Shown here piece after piece: positions 1-7,892 of a stretch of DNA of 64,000 nt (position 1 is the first letter of the stretch; every line of letters begins with the position of its first letter). The stretch comes from Amycolatopsis sp. NBRC 101858 (GTDB taxonomy: Bacteria > Actinomycetota > Actinomycetes > Mycobacteriales > Pseudonocardiaceae). The position numbers and the translations under genes are program-made. The stretch lies in NCBI RefSeq assembly GCF_030269325.1, contig NZ_BSTD01000003.1, positions 868,001 through 932,000 of the forward strand. Direction: 5' to 3'. The notes beneath the pieces were generated by a model. It did not search any database and had not been told where the DNA came from. It saw nothing but the letters and a program-made list of their open reading frames with translations.

Positions 1-26
1 GCGAGCAACGGCCACCACTTGCGCAT
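1..26 (-). CDS. 5' end of divergent gene, cut by window edge
   Basis: Only the first codons are visible: an ATG at 26 reading leftward as MRKWWPLL, preceded at 5 nt by a good ribosome-binding site (GGGAG, complement of 32-36). A charged start followed at once by hydrophobic residues fits the first membrane segment of a transporter, and multidrug MFS exporters often begin this way next to a divergent regulator, but that identity is inference from eight residues. It is divergent from the Lrp-type gene at 129, which may regulate it. Confidence 0.5.
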
Positions 27-92
27 CGAAACTCCCTTCGTGTGGCCCGAAGAGTGCGGTCCCGGCGTCGATCACCACCAGACAAGTCGACA

Positions 93-105
93 TATCCACC
101 GGATA
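93..105. promoter_or_regulatory. Small palindrome in divergent promoter region
   Basis: TATCC (93-97) and GGATA (101-105) form a perfect inverted repeat with a 3-nt centre, 24 bp upstream of the Lrp-type start and 67 bp upstream of the leftward gene. Lrp/AsnC proteins commonly bind such short imperfect palindromes at their own divergent promoters, so this is a candidate operator. The repeat is short enough to occur by chance. Confidence 0.3.
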
Positions 106-128
106 CCGTCATCAGCTAGCGTCGAAGC

Positions 129-1106
129 ATGGAAACCGTCACGCTCGACGACGTCGACCGCGGGCTCGTCCACGCCCTGCAGCTCGACGGCCGCGCGCCG
201 ATGCGCACGCTCGGCCAGGTGCTCGGCGTCTCCGAGAACACCGTCGCCCGGCGCTACCGGCGGCTGCGGGACGCCGGTGTCCTCCGCGTCACCGGCGCGG
301 TCAGCGGTGGCGACGCCGGCTACCCGACGTGGACCCTCAGGCTGCGCACGACACCGGACGCCGGAGCCGCCGTCGCGGACGCGCTCGCCGACCGGCCCGA
401 CGTGTCGTGGGTTCACCTGCTCTCCGGCGGTACCGAGATCTCCTGCACCGTCCACGCCCCGGACACGGCGGGGCGCGACGACCTCCTGCTGCGCAAGCTG
501 CCGCGCGCCAACCGGGTCACCGCCGTCTCCGCGCACGAACTGCTGCACACGTTCGCGCTCCCGGACGGCTGGAGCGGGCTGCACTGCCTGTCCCCCGAGC
601 AGGTCGCGCAGCTGCGCCCGCCACCACCCGAAGGCCCCGGCGTCGCACCGGAACCCGGTGACCAGGCCCTCCTCGACGCCCTCGCGCACGACGGGCGCGC
701 GGGCTACACGGCGCTGGCGGCGGCGACCGGCTGGTCCGACTCGACCGTGCGGCGCCGGATGGCGGTGCTGCGGCGGCACGGCACGCTGACCTACCACCTG
801 GACCTCTCGCCGGCCCGCCTCGGTTTCCGCTCCGAAACGCGGCTGTGGCTGACGGTCTCGCCGGCGGACCTGGCCGGGGCGGGCGCGGCGCTGGCGAGCC
901 ACCCGGAGACGTCGTTCGCCGTGGCCACCACCGGCACCACGAACCTGACGGCGATGGTGAACTGCCGCGACGGCCGCGACCTCTACCGCTACCTCACCGA
1001 ACGCGTCGCCGGGATCCGCGGCGTGCAGACCCTCGAAAGTGCGCCGGTGATCCGCACGGTCAAGCGCGCGGGGACGCCGCTCAGGCGTCCGGCAGCACGA
1101 CCGTGA
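129..1106 (+). CDS. Lrp/AsnC-family regulator with two HTH domains
   Basis: A 325-residue protein, about twice the usual 150-160 of Lrp/AsnC regulators. Residues about 5-55 contain an AsnC-type winged HTH (LDDVDRGLVHALQLDGRAP, then a recognition helix with SENTVARRYRRL). A second HTH of the same type lies at about 180-235 (DQALLDALAHDGRAGYTAL, DSTVRRRMAVL). A RAM-like ligand or oligomerisation segment follows each. The architecture is that of the fused tandem Lrp regulators of actinobacteria, which usually control a divergent transporter or amino-acid gene. The likely target is the gene starting at 26. The 3' end overlaps the convergent barstar gene by 26 bp. Confidence 0.88.
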   Translation: METVTLDDVDRGLVHALQLDGRAPMRTLGQVLGVSENTVARRYRRLRDAGVLRVTGAVSGGDAGYPTWTLRLRTTPDAGAAVADALADRPDVSWVHLLSGGTEISCTVHAPDTAGRDDLLLRKLPRANRVTAVSAHELLHTFALPDGWSGLHCLSPEQVAQLRPPPPEGPGVAPEPGDQALLDALAHDGRAGYTALAAATGWSDSTVRRRMAVLRRHGTLTYHLDLSPARLGFRSETRLWLTVSPADLAGAGAALASHPETSFAVATTGTTNLTAMVNCRDGRDLYRYLTERVAGIRGVQTLESAPVIRTVKRAGTPLRRPAARP

Positions 1107-1449
1107 GCCGCCACGAACCGGCGCTGCGGCCGCTCGGCCCGAGTGCGCGCTGCGCGTCCGAAAGGACGCTGCGGATCGCCAGGTACGTCTTGGGTTCGGT
1201 CTTGCGCAACGCCTCCGAGCCCGGCCAGATCAGCACGTGCTCCCCCGGCGGCAGCCAGGACAGGTCGGTCAGGCAGTCGTACAGCGCGTCGAGGTTGTGG
1301 CCGAAGTAGTCCGGAAAGGACAGTGCGTCGGCGAACGCGCTCAGCGTGCTGGCCTTGTCCACAGTGGGCCGCGAGTTGACCAGGTGCGGGTACGCGCCCC
1401 GCGCGAAAGCCTCTTCCGCGGCGGCTTTCGCCTGCTCCGAGGCGCTCAT
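1081..1449 (-). CDS. Barstar-family ribonuclease inhibitor
   Basis: This 122-residue cytoplasmic protein carries the barstar signature: a TLSAFADALSFPDYF segment followed by GHNLDALYDCLTDL, the helix-loop region that plugs guanyl-specific RNase active sites in Bacillus barstar. The ATG at 1449 overlaps the stop of the ribonuclease gene in an ATGA (1446-1449), so the two are expected to be translationally coupled with the toxin first. The family role is to protect the producer's cytoplasm from its own secreted ribonuclease. Many actinobacterial barstar-like proteins are orphans, so the adjacent cognate enzyme is strong support for function. Confidence 0.9.
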   Translation of the reverse strand: MSASEQAKAAAEEAFARGAYPHLVNSRPTVDKASTLSAFADALSFPDYFGHNLDALYDCLTDLSWLPPGEHVLIWPGSEALRKTEPKTYLAIRSVLSDAQRALGPSGRSAGSWRLTVVLPDA

Positions 1450-1904
1450 CGGGCCGGGTCCACGACGACGAACGACCCGTAGTGGTCGCCGGTGTAGTAC
1501 AGCTCGTGCGCCTGTCCCGTGATCAGCCGCCGCGCGCCGCGGTCGGCGCTGCCCGGAGTCTTCACGGTGTACTCGTGGTAGTAGCCGGACTTCTTGCCCG
1601 GCAACCGCTTCTCGCGGTTTTCGAACACGACGTCGTCGTTGCGCGGGTACGGGTACGGCCCGCCCTTTTCGATCAGCTTCCACGTGTCGCCGGCCTGCGA
1701 CGGCAACGTCGACAGCCCCTTGACCGGCAGCCCGGAGTCCGTGCCCGGGACGGCCGCGGAGCCCTTCGGGGACGTGCTCGGCGAGCTGCTCGAAGCGGGG
1801 GACGCGGGTGAGTCGCCGCCGACGGCGTCCTTGACCAGCCAGCCCCCGAGAACCAGTACGAGGAGCCCGATCAGGGCGGCGGTGATCCGCCTTCGGTTGA
1901 ACAT
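1446..1904 (-). CDS. Secreted or membrane-anchored RNase Sa-like guanyl-specific ribonuclease
   Basis: Of 152 residues, 7-29 form an uncleaved-looking membrane segment, 30-60 a Ser/Pro-rich linker, and 62-152 a ribonuclease N1/T1 domain close in pattern to Streptomyces RNase Sa. Catalytic residues can be matched: Glu111 in YYHEYT, Arg126 in GARRLITG and His141 in TGDHY. The base-recognition segment VVFENRE is also present. The disulphide of RNase Sa is absent because the protein has no cysteines. It should cleave single-stranded RNA after guanosine outside the membrane. It heads the ATGA-coupled pair with the barstar-type inhibitor; the small membrane protein gene lies 11 bp upstream. Confidence 0.9.
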   Translation of the reverse strand: MFNRRRITAALIGLLVLVLGGWLVKDAVGGDSPASPASSSSPSTSPKGSAAVPGTDSGLPVKGLSTLPSQAGDTWKLIEKGGPYPYPRNDDVVFENREKRLPGKKSGYYHEYTVKTPGSADRGARRLITGQAHELYYTGDHYGSFVVVDPAR

Positions 1905-1915
1905 GGTGCGCCAGC

Positions 1916-2119
1916 CTAGGACGGGGTGTCGGAGCGGTCGTCGTCACGCCCCGGAGCGAGCTTGCGGGCGAACAGCCCGACGAGCTTGTCGAGCACCCAC
2001 GCGGCAGCCAGGCACAGCGGCACGACGACCACCATGACCAGCACGAACTGGACCGGGAACCAGGCCTGGGCGAGCCAGAGCTCAACCCCGTCCCACCAGT
2101 CGGCAAGCCCGTTGAACAC
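1916..2119 (-). CDS. Small hypothetical membrane protein
   Basis: The protein has 67 residues with a GTG start at 2119. An amphipathic tryptophan-rich N-terminus (WWDGVELWLAQAW) is followed by a hydrophobic segment (about 20-43) and a charged cytoplasmic tail ending in DDDRSDTPS. No family is recognised. It lies 11 bp upstream of the ribonuclease gene on the same strand and probably heads the same transcript, so it might act in export or anchoring of the nuclease; that is inference from position only. Confidence 0.6.
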   Translation of the reverse strand: MFNGLADWWDGVELWLAQAWFPVQFVLVMVVVVPLCLAAAWVLDKLVGLFARKLAPGRDDDRSDTPS

Positions 2120-2178
2120 GGTGTGAGCCTACGCGCGCTCTACTGCCCCCGCGCTTCAGGGGCGGTACGTTGCGAGGC

Positions 2179-3144
2179 ATGTTCGCCGTGTACGCGCAGG
2201 AACCCAACGCCGAAAGCCCCTTGGACTCGCTCGTCGTCGGCGAGCGTCCCGAACCCGACGTGCCGGACGGCTGGGTCCGGGTGCACGTCAAGGCGGCCAG
2301 CCTCAACATGCACGACCTCTGGACGCTGCGAGGCGTCGGGATCAAGCCCGGCCAGTTCCCGATGATCCTCGGCTGCGACGGTGCCGGGACCCTCGACGAC
2401 GGCTCCGAGGTGGTGCTCCACTCGGTGATCAACGAGCCGGGCTGGCAGGGTGACGACACCCTCGACCCGAAGCGGACGCTGCTCACCGAGAAGCACCAGG
2501 GCACCTTCGCCGACCAGGTGATCGTCCCCGCGCGCAACGTCGTCCCGAAGCCGGCCGGGCTGAGCTTCGCCGAAGCGGCCACGATGGGCACAGCCTGGCT
2601 GACCGCCTACCGGATGCTCTTCGTGAAGTCGGGGCTGCGGCCGGGCCAGACGATGCTCGTGCAGGGCGCCTCCGGCGGCGTCTCGACGGCGCTGGTGCAG
2701 CTCGGCCGAGCGGCCGGGTTCCGGGTCTGGGTGACCGGCCGCAGCGAGGAGAAGCGCGCGCTCGCTTCGAGCCTCGGCGCGCACCAGACGTTCGAGTCGG
2801 GCGCGCGGCTGCCCGAGCGCGTCGACGCCGTGTTCGAGACCGTCGGCAAGGCGACCTGGTCGCATTCGGTCAAATCGCTCAAGCCGGGCGGGATCATCGT
2901 GGTCTCCGGTTCGACCAGCGGGCCGGACGCGGGCGCGGAGCTGCAGCGTGTCTTCTTCCTCCAGCTGCGCGTCGCCGGGTCGACCATGGGCACCCGCGAC
3001 GAGCTCGCGGACCTGCTCGCCTACCTCGACCTGACCGGGGTACGGCCCCAGATCGGCGCCGAACTGCCCTTCGCCGAGGCCCCTAAGGGGTTCCAGGCGA
3101 TGCTCGACGGCGACACCGCCGGCAAGATCGTCTTCACCCGCTAG
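2179..3144 (+). CDS. Zinc-independent quinone-oxidoreductase-type alcohol dehydrogenase (MDR family)
   Basis: This protein of 321 residues is of the medium-chain dehydrogenase/reductase superfamily. The GroES-like N-domain contains KAASLNMHDLWTLRGVG and GCDGAG. The Rossmann domain carries the nucleotide motif QGASGGVSTALVQLGRAAG. The structural-zinc cysteine cluster and the catalytic Cys/His pattern are missing, which points to the zinc-free quinone oxidoreductase/enoyl reductase branch using NADPH. I chose the ATG at 2179; a TTG at 2170 would add three residues. The substrate cannot be read from the sequence. A strong hairpin follows the stop codon. Confidence 0.85.
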   Translation: MFAVYAQEPNAESPLDSLVVGERPEPDVPDGWVRVHVKAASLNMHDLWTLRGVGIKPGQFPMILGCDGAGTLDDGSEVVLHSVINEPGWQGDDTLDPKRTLLTEKHQGTFADQVIVPARNVVPKPAGLSFAEAATMGTAWLTAYRMLFVKSGLRPGQTMLVQGASGGVSTALVQLGRAAGFRVWVTGRSEEKRALASSLGAHQTFESGARLPERVDAVFETVGKATWSHSVKSLKPGGIIVVSGSTSGPDAGAELQRVFFLQLRVAGSTMGTRDELADLLAYLDLTGVRPQIGAELPFAEAPKGFQAMLDGDTAGKIVFTR

Positions 3145-3153
3145 ACCGCCGCT

Positions 3154-3186
3154 GAGCTGGGCGGATCTTCTCGTTCCGCCCAGCTC
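3154..3186 (+). terminator. Hairpin terminator after the alcohol dehydrogenase
   Basis: A perfect 12-bp stem (3154-3165 with 3175-3186) and a 9-nt loop lie 10 bp after the stop. There is no clear U-tract, as is usual for actinobacterial terminators. Downstream, about 3195-3281 is noticeably AT-richer and contains the inverted pair CTAACG/CGTTAG (3203-3208, 3229-3234), probably the promoter region of the hydrolase gene. Confidence 0.7.
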
Positions 3187-3281
3187 GGCACCTGGTGAAT
3201 CTCTAACGTACTCAGTTCGAGATCTGGTCGTTAGCACCTAAGTTCGACCAAAACCCAATAGTCGCAAGGTATTCTGTAGTC

Positions 3282-4325
3282 ATGACCGCGACGAAGCGGC
3301 CCGACTCGGCTGGACCGGGCGGCCGGCCCAGCAGCGACCCGGACCCGATCCGGGTCTCCTTCCGGCGCTACGCCGGTGTCCGCACCCGTGTCCTGGAGGT
3401 CGGCGAAGCCGCCCCGGACCCCGAGCTCCCCCGCCGCTCGCTGCGGCGCCGGGCGGCCACCCCGCACGTCCGGCCGAGCGCACCGCGCCTGGTGCTGCTG
3501 CACGGCTACTGCGACAGCGCCGACACGTGGCGTCCCGCCCTGGAGCAGCTCGCGGCCGCCGGGATCCCGGCGATCGCGGTCGACCTGCCCGGGTTCGGGG
3601 ACGCGCAGCCGCTGCGGCCCGGCCCGATGCTGCCGCAGCTCGACGCGTTCACCACCGCCGTCGTCCGCGAGCAGGCCGTGCTCGGGTCGGTCGTGCTGGC
3701 CGGCAACTCCCTCGGCGGCACCATGAGCCTGCGGGCAGCCCAGAACAGCAGGTTGCCGATCTCCGGCGTCGTCTCGATCGCCGCGCCCGGCTTCGTCGAC
3801 TCGTGGCTGATCCGCACGGTGGCGCGCTACCCGCTGCCGCTGCGGCTGTACTCGTCCCTGCCGGTCCCGGTGCCGGGCTTCCTGGTGCGCAAGGTCGCCG
3901 AGCAGGTCGTCCCGCGGCTGCTCTACGCGAACTCGGGTGCGGCCGACGCGACCCAGGTACAGCGCTTCACGGCGCTCTTCCCGGACTACCGCGCGACCAA
4001 GAGCCGGCTCGAGCAGGCCCGGCAGCTCGTCGCGGAGCTCGCCGACGCCTACCGCCTCGACTCGGTCAAGGTGCCGTTGCTGGTCGTCGCGTGCGGCAAG
4101 GACAAGCTCGTCACCGCGGCGTCCGGGCGGCAGCTGCACACGCTGGTGCCGCACAGCCGCCTGCTCGTCCGCGAAGACTGGGGGCACTGCCCGCAGCTGG
4201 ACGACCCCGTCGAGATCGCGGAGCTGCTCTCGTACTTCGCGGCGAGCGCGGTCCGGACCACTCAGGCCAAGCGCGCCGTGGCGACGGCGGCGGAGGCCGT
4301 GAGCGAAGACACCGCGGCGGGCTGA
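3282..4325 (+). CDS. Alpha/beta-fold hydrolase
   Basis: The product has 347 residues and no signal peptide. An unusual 65-residue basic N-terminal extension precedes the fold. Key elements are the oxyanion strand LLHGYCDSADTW, the nucleophile elbow AGNSLGG (Ser), the acidic residue in VVACGKDKLV and the catalytic His in DWGHCPQLDDP. The sequence resembles the broad class of esterases, epoxide hydrolases and haloperoxidase-like enzymes; the substrate is unknown. It is monocistronic, with an AT-rich upstream region. Confidence 0.85.
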   Translation: MTATKRPDSAGPGGRPSSDPDPIRVSFRRYAGVRTRVLEVGEAAPDPELPRRSLRRRAATPHVRPSAPRLVLLHGYCDSADTWRPALEQLAAAGIPAIAVDLPGFGDAQPLRPGPMLPQLDAFTTAVVREQAVLGSVVLAGNSLGGTMSLRAAQNSRLPISGVVSIAAPGFVDSWLIRTVARYPLPLRLYSSLPVPVPGFLVRKVAEQVVPRLLYANSGAADATQVQRFTALFPDYRATKSRLEQARQLVAELADAYRLDSVKVPLLVVACGKDKLVTAASGRQLHTLVPHSRLLVREDWGHCPQLDDPVEIAELLSYFAASAVRTTQAKRAVATAAEAVSEDTAAG

Positions 4326-4415
4326 GCGGCTCACGCTGTCTTCACGCGGAGTTGGCGGTAGGTTCCGGCGTTGGGTCCGTGATCCGGGCCCGTCCACCGC
4401 GACGTTCGGGAGACG

Positions 4416-5885
4416 ATGATGTCCGCTCCAGGAGGCTTGGGTTCCGGTTCCAGCTCCGGCATCTTCCGGCGCAAGCCGATCGACCAGATCCAGGACACCA
4501 GTGAAGCCGGTGGCCTGAAACGCACCCTGGGCCTGTGGCAGCTGACCGCCATCGGCATCGGCGGCATCATCGGTGCCGGGATCTTCGCCCTCGCGGGAAG
4601 CGTCGCGCACGGCGACGACTCGGCGGGCATCCCCGGCGTCGGCCCGGCCGTGCTGATCTCGTTCCTCATCGCCGGCATCGCGAGCGCCGCGGCCGCGTTC
4701 TCCTACGCCGAGTTCGCGGGCCTGATCCCGAAGGCCGGTTCGGCCTACACCTACGGCTACGCGGTGCTCGGCGAGGTCGTCGGCTGGTTCATCGGCTGGG
4801 ACCTGCTGCTGGAGTACACCGCGATCGTGGCGGTGGTGGCGATCGGCATCTCCGGCTACTTCAGCTTCCTGCTCGGCCAGCTCGGCCTCGACCTGCCCGC
4901 CTGGATGCTCGGCGCGCCCGGCACCGGACCCGGTCACAAGGTCGACCTGTTCGCCATGCTGCTGTGCCTGCTGATCGCCTACCTGCTCAACCGCGGCATC
5001 CGCAGCGCCGCCCGGTTCGAGACGGTGATGGTCGGGATCAAGGTCCTGATCGTGCTGGTGGTCATCCTGGTCGGCTTCTTCTACGTCAAGACCGGCAACT
5101 ACACGCCGTTCGCCCCGGCCGGCTTCGGCGGCGCGGTGACCGGCGCGGCGACGGTCTTCTTCGCCGTCTTCGGTTACGACGCCATGAGCACCGCCGCGGA
5201 GGAGTCGAAGGACGCGCAACGGCACATGCCGAAGGCGATCCTCTACTCGCTGGCCATCTCGATGGTGCTGTACGTGCTGGCCTGCCTGGTGCTGACCGGC
5301 ATGCAGAAGTACACCGAGATCGACCCGAAGAGCGGCTTCTCCACGGCGTTCAAGTCGGTCGGCCTCGACGGCCTGGCGACGGTGATCGCGATCGGCGCCA
5401 TCGTCGGCATCCTCACCGTGCTGTTCACGTTCCTGATGGGCGCCACCCGCGTCGGCTACTCGATGAGCCGCGACGGCCTGCTCCCGGCGTGGTTCGGCAA
5501 GACGAACCCGAAGCGCCAGGTGCCGAGCCGGATGACGTGGATCCTCGGCGGCGCGTCCGCGATCATCGCCGGCGTGCTGCCGATCGGCGAAGCCGCGGAG
5601 CTGACGAACATCGGCATCCTGCTCGCCTTCGTCGTGGTCTGCGTCGCGGTGATCGTGCTGCGCTACAAGCAGCCGGACCTGCCGCGGACGTTCAAGACGC
5701 CGGGCATGCCGGTGGTGCCCGCGATCGGCATCGTGTTCTCGATCTGGCTGATCACGTTCCTGCAGCCGGCGACCTGGATCCGGTTCGCGATCTGGTTCGC
5801 CATCGGCATGGTCATCTACTTCCTCTACAGCCGGCGCCACTCGCTGCTGAACCGCACGCCGGGTGCCGTCGAGAAGACGGACTAG
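4416..5885 (+). CDS. APC-family amino acid permease, cationic amino acid transporter type
   Basis: This 489-residue protein has about 12-13 hydrophobic segments. The first membrane helix carries the APC substrate-binding motif GIGGIIGAGIF, and the family-typical FFAVFGYDAMSTAAEE follows in the middle of the protein (helix 6), as in bacterial CAT/YfnA-type permeases. It probably imports an amino acid by proton symport. The start is ATG 4416 with CGGGAG at 4407-4412; ATG 4419 is an equivalent alternative. The stop overlaps the convergent nitronate monooxygenase stop by 4 bp. Confidence 0.9.
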   Translation: MMSAPGGLGSGSSSGIFRRKPIDQIQDTSEAGGLKRTLGLWQLTAIGIGGIIGAGIFALAGSVAHGDDSAGIPGVGPAVLISFLIAGIASAAAAFSYAEFAGLIPKAGSAYTYGYAVLGEVVGWFIGWDLLLEYTAIVAVVAIGISGYFSFLLGQLGLDLPAWMLGAPGTGPGHKVDLFAMLLCLLIAYLLNRGIRSAARFETVMVGIKVLIVLVVILVGFFYVKTGNYTPFAPAGFGGAVTGAATVFFAVFGYDAMSTAAEESKDAQRHMPKAILYSLAISMVLYVLACLVLTGMQKYTEIDPKSGFSTAFKSVGLDGLATVIAIGAIVGILTVLFTFLMGATRVGYSMSRDGLLPAWFGKTNPKRQVPSRMTWILGGASAIIAGVLPIGEAAELTNIGILLAFVVVCVAVIVLRYKQPDLPRTFKTPGMPVVPAIGIVFSIWLITFLQPATWIRFAIWFAIGMVIYFLYSRRHSLLNRTPGAVEKTD

Positions 5886-6931
5886 CGGATCCGGTCGAGG
5901 CGGGCGGCGGCGTCGCGCGCCTCGGCCTTCAGCCGTTCGAGGATGACGGCGGCCGACGCGTCGTAGGCGAGCGGGTAGGTCTGGCCGGCCCAGAGCGAGA
6001 TCGCTTCGGGGTCGCCGGCCTTCGCTGCCGCCTTGCGCACCGGCCCGGCGAGGCTGTTCAGCTGCGGGTAGGCCGCCGGCGCACCCTCGGACAGCGCGTC
6101 CATGAACTTGTTGACCAGCCCGCGTGCCGGGCGTCCGCTGAAGGCACGCGTGAACGCCGTCTCGCGCTCGGCCACCGCCAGGGCCTTGCGGTGCGGCTCG
6201 GACGTCCCGGCTTCGTCGGCCCGCAGGAAGACCGTGCCCAGCTGGGCGGCGACGGCTCCCGCGGCGAGCACGGCGGCGACGTCCGCGCCGTGCACCAGGC
6301 CTCCGGCGGCGACCAGCGGCAGGTCGACGCGGGCGGCGACGAGCCGCAGCAGGGCGAGGACGCCGTATTCGGCACCGCCGCCGGGCCGGCTCGCGTCGTC
6401 GCTGAACAGGGACCGGTGCCCACCCGCTTCGAAACCCTGCAGGACGAGGGCGTCGGCGCCGAGGTCCGCGGCCCGCTGCGCGGCCTCCGGCGTGGTCACG
6501 GTGACGACCACCGCGCAGCCGGCCTCCTTGAGCCTGACGACGTCCGAAGGCGACGGCGGCCCGAACGTGAACGAGACGACGGGGATCCGCTTCTCGAGCA
6601 CGACGTCCAGCTTCGCCGGGTACGCGTCGTCGTCCCACTTCGGTTCGCCCAGCTCGACGTCGTAGTCGTCGGCGAAGACCTGCAGGCGCTCGCGGTGCGC
6701 GGACACGTCAGCGCCGGTGTCGGGCTGCGGGACGAAGAGGTTGACGCCGAACTCGCCGCCGGTCAGCTCTCGCGTACGGTCGATCTGCGCGGCGAGCGCC
6801 GCGGGCGTGAGCATCCCGGCCGAGAGGAAGCCGAAGCCGCCGGCTTCGGTGACCGCCGCGACCAGCTCGGGCGTGGTCGGCCCGCCCGCCATCGGGGCGG
6901 CGATGACCGGGAACGTCAGCTCGTCGAACAT
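5882..6931 (-). CDS. Nitronate monooxygenase (2-nitropropane dioxygenase family)
   Basis: This is a 349-residue FMN-dependent TIM-barrel enzyme. The N-terminus TFPVIAAPMAGGPTTPELVAAV, the VNLFVPQP segment, the phosphate-binding VVAAGGLVHGADVAAVLAAGAVAAQLGTVF and the C-terminal GRPARGLVNKF are typical of class I nitronate monooxygenases, which oxidise alkyl nitronates such as propionate 3-nitronate. ATG 6931 begins the conserved barrel; in-frame upstream codons would add unrelated sequence. It lies 19 bp after the NTF2-like gene on the same strand, so the two are probably co-transcribed. Confidence 0.88.
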   Translation of the reverse strand: MFDELTFPVIAAPMAGGPTTPELVAAVTEAGGFGFLSAGMLTPAALAAQIDRTRELTGGEFGVNLFVPQPDTGADVSAHRERLQVFADDYDVELGEPKWDDDAYPAKLDVVLEKRIPVVSFTFGPPSPSDVVRLKEAGCAVVVTVTTPEAAQRAADLGADALVLQGFEAGGHRSLFSDDASRPGGGAEYGVLALLRLVAARVDLPLVAAGGLVHGADVAAVLAAGAVAAQLGTVFLRADEAGTSEPHRKALAVAERETAFTRAFSGRPARGLVNKFMDALSEGAPAAYPQLNSLAGPVRKAAAKAGDPEAISLWAGQTYPLAYDASAAVILERLKAEARDAAARLDRIR

Positions 6932-6950
6932 GCCCCCGAGCCTAATCGGC

Positions 6951-7307
6951 TCAGTCCGGCAGCAGCATGGTGTAGAGCTTCTTGATGCGCCCGTCTTCGA
7001 CGAGCGCGACGTCGATCCCGCGCGCCACCGGCGGCGCACCCTCCGGGCCGAAAGCCCAGGCCAGGTGCCCGAGGTCGTGGTTGACGAGCACCGGACCGGC
7101 CGCGGTGAACACGAACCCCGGCGACTGGTCCAGCAGGCCCTTGGCCTTGGCGTCCAGTTCGCCGTGCCCGGTCGCCACCCCCTCGGGATCGGCGAAGGTG
7201 ACGTCGGCGGCGTAGGTCGCGGCGATCGCCTTCGCGCGCTTCTCGTCGTCCCGTTCGTTGAAGACCTGCAGCAGGTTGGCTTCCATCAGCTCGGCCACCG
7301 TCGCCAT
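6951..7307 (-). CDS. SnoaL/NTF2-like small protein
   Basis: The 118-residue protein has the NTF2-fold pattern: an N-terminal helix pair, AATYAADVTFADPEGVATGHGELDAKAKGLL, and a C-terminal beta-sheet with DVALVEDGRIKKLYTMLL. Members are small-molecule isomerases, cyclases or binding proteins; no activity can be assigned. ATG 7307 is preceded by a run of A and G. The gene lies just downstream of the MarR regulator, with a perfect palindrome in between, and upstream of the nitronate monooxygenase. Confidence 0.8.
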   Translation of the reverse strand: MATVAELMEANLLQVFNERDDEKRAKAIAATYAADVTFADPEGVATGHGELDAKAKGLLDQSPGFVFTAAGPVLVNHDLGHLAWAFGPEGAPPVARGIDVALVEDGRIKKLYTMLLPD

Positions 7308-7335
7308 CACGCACCCCTTTGCTCGAAGCGCCATA

Positions 7336-7355
7336 TTACGTGAAACGTCACGTAA
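7336..7355. promoter_or_regulatory. Candidate MarR operator
   Basis: TTACGTGA (7336-7343) and TCACGTAA (7348-7355) are perfect inverted arms around a 4-nt centre. The site lies in the 54-bp gap between the end of the MarR gene and the start of the NTF2-like gene, 28 bp upstream of that start. Size and symmetry fit a MarR-family dimer site. It would control the NTF2-like and nitronate monooxygenase genes rather than the MarR gene's own promoter. Confidence 0.6.
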
Positions 7356-7361
7356 GTGGGG

Positions 7362-7871
7362 TCAGGGGTGGTCGTTCGGCCGGGGCAGGCTGCCGTGCTC
7401 GACGAGCGCGTCGAAGACCCGCTCGAGCGAGGTCGCCAGCCGCGCTCGCTCACCGGGCTCCAGCGCGTCCAGGAAGGCCTTGCGCACGAACTCCACGTGG
7501 TCCGGCGTGGCCCGGCGCAGCGTCTCCCAGCCGGCCTCGGACAGCACCACGTCGACGGCCCGGCGGTCCTCGGGGTGGGCGCCGGTTTCGACCAGACCGC
7601 GCTCGCGCATCCGCTTCAGGTGGTGCGAGAGCCGACTGCGCTCCCAGCCGATGCGGATCGCGAGGTCGGTGACCCGCATCCGGCCACCGGGCTCGCTCGT
7701 CAGGGCGACCAGCACGTGGTAGTCGGCGAGCGAGATGCCGCTGTCCGCCCGCAACTGCCGGTTCAGCTCGTACTCCAGCCGGAGGTGCACCTTCATGTAC
7801 GCGTACCAGACGGCCGTCTCGCCGCCGGAAAGCAGCGCGAACGGCGATCCCGGCTCGAAGTCCCGCGGCAT
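7362..7871 (-). CDS. MarR-family transcriptional regulator
   Basis: At 169 residues, this is a typical MarR: an N-terminal dimerisation helix (YMKVHLRLEYELNRQL), a winged HTH with VTDLAIRIGWERSRLSHHLKRMRERGLVE, the wing HPEDRRAVDVVLSEAG and C-terminal helices. The family is released from DNA by phenolic or other small ligands. Its start at 7871 is 107 bp from the divergent hexosaminidase. The perfect palindrome just after its stop is the likely binding site. Confidence 0.9.
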   Translation of the reverse strand: MPRDFEPGSPFALLSGGETAVWYAYMKVHLRLEYELNRQLRADSGISLADYHVLVALTSEPGGRMRVTDLAIRIGWERSRLSHHLKRMRERGLVETGAHPEDRRAVDVVLSEAGWETLRRATPDHVEFVRKAFLDALEPGERARLATSLERVFDALVEHGSLPRPNDHP

Positions 7872-7892
7872 CGCGCGAGCTTAACCACCCAC

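Noticed and set aside
3231..6638. Very long open frames on the minus strand opposite the hydrolase, permease and monooxygenase genes
   Set aside because: They are antisense shadows caused by high GC at third positions; their translations are Arg/Gly/Ala-rich low complexity and overlap genes with clear family motifs.
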